Shown here in pieces: positions 8,125 through 14,907 of a DNA stretch of 64,000 bases. Made by a program: the position numbers and the translations under genes. How positions within the stretch are numbered: position 1 is the first letter of the stretch; every line of letters begins with the position of its first letter. The stretch lies in contig CAWCPR010000003.1 in NCBI GenBank assembly GCA_963797475.1, positions 1,054,001-1,118,000 of the forward strand. The letters run 5' to 3'. This DNA comes from CAWCPR01 sp963797475 (GTDB lineage Bacteria; Chloroflexota; Anaerolineae; Anaerolineales; UBA4823). The notes under the pieces were generated by a model, which was not told the origin of the DNA, searched no databases, and saw nothing but the letters and a program-made list of their open reading frames with translations.

Positions 8125-9081
8125 TCATCGATTGGTCAACCAGACAGCGGGAAGCCTGCGCAGCTTACCCCAGGCCGACACGTGGGCGCGGCGATTGAAC
8201 ACGTCATAATCGTGCCGCTCGATATCCTCTAAGATGGCCCGGTAAAGATCACCCGCAGCCGCAACCGCCAGACGACCATCTTTTCCAAGCATGGCGATCC
8301 CAGGCCAGGCTTCCGCATACAGGCGGCGGTTGCGCTCGATTTGAAACCGCATAAATGCACGCCAGCGTTCATCCACCTGGGCGCTCCCCAGGTCGGCCTC
8401 TTCCAGGCCGAACTCTGCCAGCTCTTTTTGCGGCAGGTAAACACGCCCGTTGCGCCAATCCTCGCCGACATCGCGCAAAATATTCGTGAGCTGCAGCGCA
8501 ACCCCCAGACGGATGGCGTACGGGACTGCCTCCTGCCCAGAATAGCCGATAATATGCATGCTCATCAAGCCAACGGTGGAGGCCACGCCGTAGGCGTAAC
8601 TCGCCAGGTCTTCAAATGTCTCATAACGCTGCTGGCCCAGATCGCGGCCGACCCCGTCCAGGAGCTGTTCCGCGTAGCGCTGCGGAATATGATAGCGAGA
8701 ACGAGCATCCGCCCAGGCTACGGCGACCAGGTCGCCGGCTGGCGGTTCGTCGCTCAAAATGCGTTGGCGCCAGATGGGCAGGATTATGGCGGGATCCTCC
8801 CGGACGGGATCTTCCCGGGGGTTATCGACGATATCATCAGCGATGCGGCAGAAGGCATAAAGCGCTCGCACCGCCATGCGCTTTTGAGGCGGGAGCAGAC
8901 TGCTCGCCAGGGTAAATGAGCGGCTGTGTTGGGCAGTAATAGCTTCACAATATGCGTAAGCATTTTTCAGCAGGGCCTGGTTGCTTTTATAAGCCGCGCG
9001 CCGGGAAGCTGCGGTCTGGCGCGCTTCTCGCGCCAATTCCAGGAGAGGCCGTTCCCATGTGTAGGATTGATAAGTACTCAT
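8125..9081 (-). CDS. crtB: Phytoene synthase
   Basis: Condenses two geranylgeranyl diphosphates to phytoene, the first committed carotenoid step. The 318-residue protein has SRSFTLASSLLPPQKR, the first aspartate-rich motif ADDIVDNP, YAYGVASTVGLMS, and the second aspartate-rich motif NILRDVGEDWRNGRVYLP. A squalene/hydroxysqualene synthase (HpnC/D) is the main alternative, but the adjoining crtI and crtY favour crtB. It is first in the minus-strand operon; AAGG precedes ATG 9081. Downstream the zinc-ribbon gene starts at or just after its stop. Confidence 0.9.
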   Translation of the reverse strand: MSTYQSYTWERPLLELAREARQTAASRRAAYKSNQALLKNAYAYCEAITAQHSRSFTLASSLLPPQKRMAVRALYAFCRIADDIVDNPREDPVREDPAIILPIWRQRILSDEPPAGDLVAVAWADARSRYHIPQRYAEQLLDGVGRDLGQQRYETFEDLASYAYGVASTVGLMSMHIIGYSGQEAVPYAIRLGVALQLTNILRDVGEDWRNGRVYLPQKELAEFGLEEADLGSAQVDERWRAFMRFQIERNRRLYAEAWPGIAMLGKDGRLAVAAAGDLYRAILEDIERHDYDVFNRRAHVSAWGKLRRLPAVWLTNR

Positions 9082-9329
9082 GTTGACCTTTTGATCGCCA
9101 ATCTGGTGGTGCGCTAAACGCGCCCAACGCTGTTCTCGTTAATCAAAACTTGAACGCCGTTATATCTATTTTAGAGTAGTTCCATCTTTCACAAAACCTG
9201 CAAATGGGGAGGATTCGCACTGGTCAGGAGGTTGGTCCTTGTCCAGGTCACCTGACCAGGGATCGCTTGTTTCCAATTTATGTACGTTGTTTCACAAAGA
9301 AGGTTGCTGGTACCTTTGATTATTCGCAG

Positions 9330-10385
9330 ATGATACAATTTACAAAGCGCCGTATTTCCATTCTCCGGCGCTGGCCGGCTCAAACCATAAAAGGACCGGA
9401 TTTGCTTACCCCTGAGGACCTGATCCACCTGCCCTACACACCCGACCTGACCCGCGCCGGCATCGCCTATGCCTGCCGTTCTCTGGCATACACCTACAAT
9501 CGAATGGGCGGCAGCCAGGCAGAACGCCTGCGGAGAATAGTAGCGGGTAAAGCCGTCGAACTGGCGTTTCGGCGCCACATCAACGCCCAGGGTGTGCCTC
9601 ACGATAACCTTGGCGCGACCGCGTTCACGGACCCCGATCACTATGATGTGGCTATCGGCGGCCGGCGATGTGATTTGAAGAGCTTTCAGTTCTTTCGCAA
9701 GGAACGCATCCGCCGGCTGCGCGCCGATCCAGGCCTCCTGCTGCAAGCCGCTGCACTGGTGCCGCGCGACCAGATGGACAGCGAGCGGTTGGCAGACAAG
9801 GATCTGTACATCTTCGCCTTTCTAACCGGCCTGGTCACAGCCCAGCGCCCCGACCTGGAACGCGCAATCCGGGCCGGCCAACCCGTTCACCTGCTGGTTC
9901 CCATGCCTGAACCCTGGGTGCATCCCACACCCTGGGCCTCTCTCGGACAATTAGCGCTTAAGACGGCTGCCGCGCAAAGCCTTCCGCTCGAGATTGGCGG
10001 GCAAGCCGCAGGCAAAAGTTTCCAAACCGAAATTCTAACCCTGGCCCCAGGCCAGCGTTCGGTCGTCCAGGGCGATTTCTACACCCTGGCCTACCTGCAC
10101 ACGCCTCAGCTTCCGGATGGCGACCTGGGCATTCACAGCCCGGTATTGCAACAGACACACATAATTCACCCGGAAGATTGGGTGAACATTTGGGTATACG
10201 GGATGCGTATCATTCTGGCGGGCTATATCACGCGGGCTGAGTTTCTTCGCCGGGCGAAGCGCCTGCCGGTAGGCAGCCGGGTGCTGCAGTACACCCAGAC
10301 CCGCACGGAGAATTATGCACTACCGGTGAGCGAGCTGCGCCCCCTGGCCGAGCTTTTCGAAAAAGCGCGCCGCTGGGGCAGGTAG
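9330..10385 (+). CDS. Unknown protein, probable PD-(D/E)XK nuclease-like fold
   Basis: About 351 residues from ATG 9330; the frame is open from 9204 and a TTG near 9402 is also possible, so the start is uncertain. The middle part shows AGKAVELAFRRHI, then HYDVAIGGRRCDLKSFQFF. A Glu on a helix, followed by Asp, a short strand turn and Asp-x-Lys, is the arrangement of the PD-(D/E)XK nuclease core. The remainder (EDWVNIWVYGMRIILAGYIT, RAEFLRRAKRLPVGSRVLQY) is not recognised. No methyltransferase or other restriction partner is adjacent. It sits between the crt operon and ssb and points toward ssb. A 9-bp inverted repeat (9220-9228 / 9251-9259) lies upstream. The nuclease idea rests on motif reading only. 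Confidence 0.6.
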   Translation: MIQFTKRRISILRRWPAQTIKGPDLLTPEDLIHLPYTPDLTRAGIAYACRSLAYTYNRMGGSQAERLRRIVAGKAVELAFRRHINAQGVPHDNLGATAFTDPDHYDVAIGGRRCDLKSFQFFRKERIRRLRADPGLLLQAAALVPRDQMDSERLADKDLYIFAFLTGLVTAQRPDLERAIRAGQPVHLLVPMPEPWVHPTPWASLGQLALKTAAAQSLPLEIGGQAAGKSFQTEILTLAPGQRSVVQGDFYTLAYLHTPQLPDGDLGIHSPVLQQTHIIHPEDWVNIWVYGMRIILAGYITRAEFLRRAKRLPVGSRVLQYTQTRTENYALPVSELRPLAELFEKARRWGR

Positions 10386-10430
10386 CCGCTGGCCGGGTCT
10401 GGCGGTCGACTATGCGAAAGACCAATCCCC

Positions 10431-10458
10431 TTTACCTTTTCGGAAAATAGTGTACAAT
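10431..10458 (+). promoter_or_regulatory. Probable promoter of ssb
   Basis: TTTACC (10431-10436) and TACAAT (10453-10458), 16 bases apart, followed by a leader of about 90 bases ending in GGAGG before the ssb ATG. Confidence 0.5.
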
Positions 10459-10554
10459 TGTTCTGATTATCGGTGAGTGACTTGTTGGATCTGCCCCGGG
10501 CGGCGTTCGTCCGGTAACTTTAGACAGACCGCTCACTGAAACGATGGAGGATCC

Positions 10555-10974
10555 ATGTACCACACCCTTATTATCGTCGGGAATCTCGGCCGCGATCCCG
10601 AAATGCGCTATACCCCCAGCGGCCAGGCCGTCACCAATTTCAGCGTTGCCACAAACCGGCAGTACACTTCCTCAGACGGTACCCAGGTGAAGGAAACCAT
10701 CTGGTTTCGTGTTTCCGCCTGGGGCAAGTTGGCGGAAACATGCAACCAGTACTTGCGCAAGGGGAGCAAGGTCCTGATTGAGGGCCGCCTGGTTCCCGAT
10801 GCGCAGACCGGCGGACCGCGGATCTGGCAAGGCCAAAACGGGCCGGCCGCTTCCTTCGAAGTCAACGCCAATACGGTGCGCTTCCTGTCCAGCCGGGGCG
10901 AGGAGGATGCGGGTTACCAGTCTGGTTACAGCGAAGCGAACACGGTGTCGGAGCCTGACGATATCCCATTCTAA
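10555..10974 (+). CDS. ssb: Single-stranded DNA-binding protein
   Basis: Binds and protects single-stranded DNA in replication and repair. The 139-residue protein has the OB fold start MYHTLIIVGNLGRDPEMRYT, the VKETIWFRVSAWGKLAE strand, a short glycine-poor linker and the classical acidic tip DDIPF that recruits partner proteins. GGAGG lies 4-5 bases before the ATG. A 13-bp perfect hairpin follows the stop. Downstream genes (DUF3467, translin-like, Cas4-like) keep the nucleic-acid theme. Confidence 0.96.
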   Translation: MYHTLIIVGNLGRDPEMRYTPSGQAVTNFSVATNRQYTSSDGTQVKETIWFRVSAWGKLAETCNQYLRKGSKVLIEGRLVPDAQTGGPRIWQGQNGPAASFEVNANTVRFLSSRGEEDAGYQSGYSEANTVSEPDDIPF

Positions 10975-10994
10975 CCCTAGCGACAATTGAATAA

Positions 10995-11032
10995 CCTGGG
11001 GCTGTCTGAGCTTTGCTTGAGACAGCCCCAGG
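10995..11032 (+). terminator. 13-bp perfect hairpin after ssb
   Basis: CCTGGGGCTGTCT pairs exactly with AGACAGCCCCAGG across a 12-base loop. It starts 20 bases after the ssb stop and 48 bases before the DUF3467 start. No T tract follows, so it is a partial terminator or RNA-stabilising element, leaving room for read-through into the next genes. Confidence 0.6.
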
Positions 11033-11079
11033 TGATGGCTAATGGCAGCTATCACCCTTCAATTTCAGGAGGACAATTT

Positions 11080-11424
11080 ATGTCCGCTTCCCCCGCGCGT
11101 TCGCCGCAGCCTCAACTGCCTCCATTGGAAATCCCACCCGATCTGGAGGTCGAATACGTTAACCTGGTGCGGATCGCCCACTCACCATCCGAGCTGGTAT
11201 TCGACTTCGCCCATCTCTTGCCAGGCGCGGCCCCGGCCCGGGTGCAATCTCGCATCGTCATGTCGCCATTGGGCGCCAAACTGTTTTACCGCGCCCTGGC
11301 GGAAAACCTGGGGAAATATGAGGCTGCTTTTGGCGAGATCAATGTCCCAGGCGCCAGCTCCCTGGCGGAACACCTCTTCCGCCCGCCTGCGCCGCCAAAA
11401 TCGCCACCAGAAAATCCTGAGTAG
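11080..11424 (+). CDS. DUF3467 family protein
   Basis: A 114-residue protein with the DUF3467 pattern: a proline-rich N-terminus, YVNLVRIAHSPSELVFDFA, then RVQSRIVMSPLGAKLFYRAL and a proline-rich end. The family is widespread and its function is unknown; the core looks like a compact alpha/beta unit. AGGAGG sits 5 bases before ATG 11080. The stop is 10 bases before the translin-like gene, so the two are surely co-transcribed. Confidence 0.8.
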   Translation: MSASPARSPQPQLPPLEIPPDLEVEYVNLVRIAHSPSELVFDFAHLLPGAAPARVQSRIVMSPLGAKLFYRALAENLGKYEAAFGEINVPGASSLAEHLFRPPAPPKSPPENPE

Positions 11425-11433
11425 CAGGTACCC

Positions 11434-12099
11434 ATGCAACAAATTGATGAAATCATTGAAAGTATCCGCCAATCTTTTGACGCCCGTACATCGGCGCGCG
11501 ACCGGGCGTTAAACCAAACGCGCACGCTGACCCGCCACTGCGCCCACGCAATACGGGCTGTGCATCGCGAGGAGCGACTGCAGGCTCAAGAAAACCTGGC
11601 TGCGGCGCGCGAGCTGGCGGAATCGCTCCATACCCAACTCGCCGAATACCCGGATCTGTATTACGCCGGTTACACACAAGATGCATTGAAAGAATATGCC
11701 GAAGCCAGCATCGTTTTTGCCCTTTTCGATAACGAGCACCTGCCGACGCCCCAAGAGCTTGGCCTGGAGGACGCTACCTATCTAAAAGGGATGGCGGAAG
11801 CGGCTGGAGAGCTGCGCCGGCGCTGTCTGGATATCCTGCGCGATGGCCATTCCCACGAAGCGGAACGCTTACTCGGCATCATGGACGATATCTACGCCGC
11901 TCTGGTGACCATGGATTACCCTGACGCAATCACCGGCGGCCTGCGCCGGCTGACCGATATTGTTCGCGGGGTCAATGAAAAGACGCGCGGCGACATGACC
12001 CTCAGCCTGCGCCAGGAACACCTGGAGCGCAGCTTACAGCGCCTGGAGGCTCAACTGGGCAGCCAGACTCAAGCAGGTGATCCGACGTCTGAACGGTAA
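11434..12099 (+). CDS. Translin/TRAX-like RNA-binding protein
   Basis: A 221-residue all-helical protein. The translin superfamily pattern is clear: DALKEYAEASIVFALF, then ATYLKGMAEAAGELRRRCLD, and a long C-terminal helical region ending SLRQEHLERSLQRLEAQL. Eukaryotic translin and TRAX form octameric RNA/ssDNA-binding shells, and TRAX carries RNase activity through acidic residues. The Glu pair at about residues 87 and 90 (KEYAE) resembles the TRAX glutamates; the third acid is less clear. Such proteins are sometimes mislabelled as haloacid dehalogenases. The next gene starts directly after its stop codon (TAA-ATG), indicating tight coupling with the Cas4-like fragment. Confidence 0.8.
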   Translation: MQQIDEIIESIRQSFDARTSARDRALNQTRTLTRHCAHAIRAVHREERLQAQENLAAARELAESLHTQLAEYPDLYYAGYTQDALKEYAEASIVFALFDNEHLPTPQELGLEDATYLKGMAEAAGELRRRCLDILRDGHSHEAERLLGIMDDIYAALVTMDYPDAITGGLRRLTDIVRGVNEKTRGDMTLSLRQEHLERSLQRLEAQLGSQTQAGDPTSER

Positions 12100-12336
12100 A
12101 TGCGGACCATTCGCGCTTCCGAAATCGGTACTTACCTTTATTGCCAGCGCGCCTGGTGGTACCAAAGGCGCGGCGAAAAGCCCAGGAACCAGGCTGAGAT
12201 GGCGAGTGGGACCGAGCTGCATTACCGTCATGGGCGGACTGTGTTCGTTACGGGCTGTTTAAATGCCCTCGCCATTGGAATTCTGATGGCAGGACTGGTG
12301 TTGCTGGTCGTTTATCTCACCAACCAGTTTCTCTAA
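12100..12336 (+). CDS. Cas4-like membrane nuclease, N-terminal piece
   Basis: 78 residues starting RASEIGTYLYCQRAWWYQRR, where the Y-C-x-R-A-W element is the first cysteine region of Cas4/RecB-type Fe-S nucleases. It continues with a histidine-rich TELHYRHGR and one hydrophobic segment (ALAIGILMAGLVLLVVYL), then stops at TAA 12334-12336. The C-terminal half of such a protein begins at 12405. Either one gene has been broken by changes between about 12330 and 12405 (the downstream frame also has a TAG at 12369) or two subunits are made. It abuts the translin-like gene with no gap. Confidence 0.6.
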   Translation: MRTIRASEIGTYLYCQRAWWYQRRGEKPRNQAEMASGTELHYRHGRTVFVTGCLNALAIGILMAGLVLLVVYLTNQFL

Positions 12337-12404
12337 AGCTCCAAATCTCGCCAGCTTCGCTGCCGGTATAGCGCCGGGCAGCCAAAGCGCAAGGCACACC
12401 CCCT

Positions 12405-12917
12405 ATGCTCCCAATTGCATTCTTGCTTTTCCTGATTTCCATCCTGCTGTTCTGGCAGATGCGGCGGCGGAAAGTGGCCTCTGGCCTGCCAGCCGGGCGT
12501 ATTATTTACGCCGATACACGCCGCTGGAGCCCGGTGGAGGAGCCGCTCTTCCACCGCGGATTGGGCCTGACCGGCCGGCCGGATTACCTGGTCCAGCAGG
12601 GGGACCGGATTATTCCTGTAGAAGTCAAATCGGCGCGAATTTACGGCGACCCCTACGATTCACACATCTTCCAACTTGCGGCTTACTGCCTGTTGGTAGA
12701 GAGCGTTTATGGTAAGCGCCCCGGGCATGGCATCCTCCATTATCCTAACCGCACCTACGCCATCGACTTCACCCCCGAGCTAGAAAATGCCCTGCTGGAT
12801 CTGCTTGAGGAGATGCGCTCCCAAGACCAGCGCCAGGATGTAGGCCGTTCGCACCAGTCCGCCGCCCGCTGCAGCCGCTGCGGCTTCCGGCATGTCTGCG
12901 ATCAGATTTTGCGCTGA
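12405..12917 (+). CDS. Cas4-like PD-(D/E)XK nuclease, C-terminal piece with membrane anchor
   Basis: 170 residues. A membrane helix (LPIAFLLFLISILLFW) is followed by the nuclease core: GLTGRPDYLVQQGDRIIPVE and then VKS, with catalytic Asp and Glu-x-Lys, the QLAAYCLLVE motif (Gln-Tyr), GILHYPNRTYAIDF, and the terminal cysteine cluster CSRCGFRHVCDQ, which with the cysteine of the upstream piece would hold a 4Fe-4S cluster. Cas4 itself lacks membrane helices and there is no CRISPR array or cas gene here, so this is a Cas4-like housekeeping or unknown protein. No ribosome site is obvious before ATG 12405, which favours a broken single gene. Confidence 0.65.
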   Translation: MLPIAFLLFLISILLFWQMRRRKVASGLPAGRIIYADTRRWSPVEEPLFHRGLGLTGRPDYLVQQGDRIIPVEVKSARIYGDPYDSHIFQLAAYCLLVESVYGKRPGHGILHYPNRTYAIDFTPELENALLDLLEEMRSQDQRQDVGRSHQSAARCSRCGFRHVCDQILR

Positions 12918-12998
12918 CCCCTGCCAGGCAAGCTTTTTCCCAATCTCGCTCAAGGCCAATCAGCAAAATACCCTATTTCCAACTATAATTGTCCTGCC

Positions 12999-13340
12999 AT
13001 GTCTGAAACGCTCCAGAAACTCCGTCGAATTGCCGTACTTGCCCATCCCCAGGTCCCTGAAGCGGCAAATGAGGCTGAAAGAATTGCCAATTCTTTGAAA
13101 GAGCAAGGCCTTATCGTCAAGCACGGTCTGCTTTACGATGAGTCATTACGAAAGCTTGTGCAGGCAGGGGGATTCGACCTGATGATTGCCCTGGGTGGAG
13201 ATGGCACCATGCTGCGCGCCGGGCATCTTTGCGGTCCGATCCATGTACCTATCCTGGGCATAAACCTGGGGCATTTCGGCTTTCTCACCGAAATCCAGCA
13301 AGCCCAATGGCCCGAGTTCATGACGCGTCTGATTAAATAA
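12999..13340 (+). CDS. nadK: NAD kinase, N-terminal part (frameshifted)
   Basis: Makes NADP from NAD and ATP. This part holds RIAVLAHPQVPEAANEAERI, the catalytic FDLMIALGGDGTMLRA (GGDG motif) and GINLGHFGFLTEI. The frame stops at TAA 13338-13340, but the protein continues in the +1 frame: skipping one base in AAATAAC gives LIKNDYWLERRMMLNAEQW, as expected for the family. A TATAAT at 12984-12989 lies only 9 bases before the ATG, and no ribosome site is present, so the mRNA is probably leaderless or nearly so. Since NAD kinase is usually essential, a sequencing error is likelier than gene loss. Confidence 0.85.
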   Translation: MSETLQKLRRIAVLAHPQVPEAANEAERIANSLKEQGLIVKHGLLYDESLRKLVQAGGFDLMIALGGDGTMLRAGHLCGPIHVPILGINLGHFGFLTEIQQAQWPEFMTRLIK

Positions 13341-13362
13341 CGATTATTGGCTGGAACGGCGA

Positions 13363-13872
13363 ATGATGCTGAACGCCGAACAATGGCGCGATGGCGAGCG
13401 CTTGGGAACCTGGGAGGTGCTGAACGAAGTCGTCATCGGTCGCGGCCAGTTCGTCCGGCCTGTACATCTGACCGCCCAGGTCGACGGTCGGTACTTGACC
13501 ACCTATGTCGCCGATGCCTTGATCGCCTCCACCCCGACCGGCTCGACTGCTTATGCCCTGGCGGCTGGCGGGCCGATCTTACCTCCCGAGCTGCGCAATA
13601 TCTTACTGGTGGCGGTGGCCCCGCATCTTTCCCTGGATCGCGCCATCGTGCTGGCGGAAGGCTCGTCCGTCAGCATCACCGTGCAAAACTCCCACCAGGC
13701 GGTCATTTCGGTCGATGGGCAAGTCCCCATCGAGATGGCTGACGGCGACCGGGTGACGGCGCACGCCAGCGAACATACGGTGCAATTCGTACGTTTCCAG
13801 GACCCTGGTTATTTTTACCGTAATCTTACTGTGCATATGAACCAAAACCCATCAACAGGAAATCATCGATGA
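13363..13872 (+). CDS. nadK: NAD kinase, C-terminal part (frameshifted)
   Basis: Continues NAD kinase in the next frame: MMLNAEQWRDGERLG, the AxDALIASTPTGSTAYALAA diphosphate/NAD site, GGPILPPEL, and ISVDGQVPIEMADGDRV near the end. Taken with the preceding fragment it gives a full-length protein of about 290 residues. The ATG at 13363 is probably internal. The 3' end overlaps the next gene's ATG by four bases (ATGA). Confidence 0.85.
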   Translation: MMLNAEQWRDGERLGTWEVLNEVVIGRGQFVRPVHLTAQVDGRYLTTYVADALIASTPTGSTAYALAAGGPILPPELRNILLVAVAPHLSLDRAIVLAEGSSVSITVQNSHQAVISVDGQVPIEMADGDRVTAHASEHTVQFVRFQDPGYFYRNLTVHMNQNPSTGNHR

Positions 13873-14393
13873 GTGTAGAGCAACCCAAGTTATATTGTGC
13901 AAATCATCCCCAAACCGAGACCACGCTGCGCTGCAACCGCTGCGAGAAGCCCATTTGCCCGAAATGCGCAGTTCTGACGCCGACCGGCTACCGCTGCAAA
14001 GAATGCGTGCGCGGCCAGCAAAAGACTTTCGACACGGCCCTGTGGTACGATTACCTGCTGGCTGTGGGTATCGGCGGCTTTCTATCTTTCCTGGGCAGCC
14101 AGTTTGTCCCGGCGATGGGGTTTTTCACCATCTTTGTCGCGCCCATCGCCGGTGTGATCATTGCTGAGCTCATCCGCTTCATCGTCCGGCGCCGGCGCTC
14201 GAAACGCCTTTACCTGGCGACCGCCATCGCCGTCGCAGTCGGCAGCCTGCCTTTCCTGGCGCTGATGCTTATCAACCTAATGGCTGGCTTCAGGGGTTTT
14301 GGGGGGCTGCTGCCGCTGTTATGGCAAGGCCTGTACAGTTTCACGGTCACTTCCACAGTTTATTACCGCATCAGCGGCATAAGCATCGGTTGA
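13869..14393 (+). CDS. Zinc-binding (B-box-like) membrane protein
   Basis: 174 residues. The N-terminus carries YCANHPQTETTLRCNRCEKP, then ICPKCAVLTPTGYRCKEC, a Cys/His-rich double zinc site resembling B-box or rhomboid-associated zinc fingers. Three or four membrane helices follow (LLAVGIGGFLSFLGSQFV, FFTIFVAPIAGVIIAELI, LYLATAIAVAVGSLPFLALM, and a weaker last one) with a basic RRRRSKR cytoplasmic loop. It overlaps the NAD kinase stop by four bases, so it is translationally coupled. Proteins of this kind are common in Chloroflexota beside housekeeping genes; the function is unknown. Confidence 0.75.
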   Translation: MSVEQPKLYCANHPQTETTLRCNRCEKPICPKCAVLTPTGYRCKECVRGQQKTFDTALWYDYLLAVGIGGFLSFLGSQFVPAMGFFTIFVAPIAGVIIAELIRFIVRRRRSKRLYLATAIAVAVGSLPFLALMLINLMAGFRGFGGLLPLLWQGLYSFTVTSTVYYRISGISIG

Positions 14394-14478
14394 GAGTCTC
14401 CTAAACCAGATCTGTGGGAAAACCTGGAGCCAAAAGCAACGCTGCCTTAGCGACCAAACCACAGAAATAGCAAGCACT

Positions 14479-14907
14479 ATGCTTACTGAGCTTCACATCG
14501 AAAATTTTGCAATCATCGAAAATCTCAGCTTGCATTTTGGGGCAAGCTTGATCACGTTCACAGGAGAGACCGGCGCCGGGAAATCGATCATCATCGATGC
14601 CGTAGAGACTCTCCTGGGCGGGCGGGCAGATGCCACTTTTGTCCGCTCCGGGAGCGATCGAGCCTACGTCGAAGGGGTGTTCTTTATCCCGGAAGTTTCC
14701 CGGCCGGCCTTGTATGCGATTCTCGAACGCGAGGAGTTACTCGACGATCCGGACTATCTCAGCCTGGGCCGCGAGATCCGCCTTTCGGGACGCAACGTGG
14801 CTCGAAATCAACGGCCGCGTCGTAAACGCCAGCCTGCTGCACGAACTGGGCGAATACCTGGTCGACCTGCACGGGCAGTCCGAACATCTTTCGCTCTTGC
14901 GGGTTAA
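14479..14907 (+). CDS. recN: DNA repair protein RecN, N-terminal part (frameshifted)
   Basis: RecN is an SMC-like ATPase in double-strand break repair. This piece has LTELHIENFAIIENLSLHFG, the Walker A loop TGETGAGKSIIIDAV and LGREIRLSGRNV. True RecN sequence ends at about base 14800; removing one G in the GTGG there restores the frame into EINGRVVNASLLHEL. Sequence after that point in this frame is nonsense. The ATG at 14479 aligns with the usual RecN start. Confidence 0.88.
   Translation: MLTELHIENFAIIENLSLHFGASLITFTGETGAGKSIIIDAVETLLGGRADATFVRSGSDRAYVEGVFFIPEVSRPALYAILEREELLDDPDYLSLGREIRLSGRNVARNQRPRRKRQPAARTGRIPGRPARAVRTSFALAG

Noticed and set aside
9189..9746. 185-residue minus-strand frame over the start of the PD-(D/E)XK-like gene
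   Set aside because: No family pattern; the plus-strand frame is longer and carries the nuclease-like motif.
11434..12099. Haloacid dehalogenase
   Set aside because: Some relatives are so named, but the HAD motifs (DxDGT, Lys, GDxxxD) are absent and the translin pattern is clear.
12100..12917. CRISPR-associated Cas4
   Set aside because: No cas1/cas2 or repeat array in the window, and the protein has membrane helices; called Cas4-like only.
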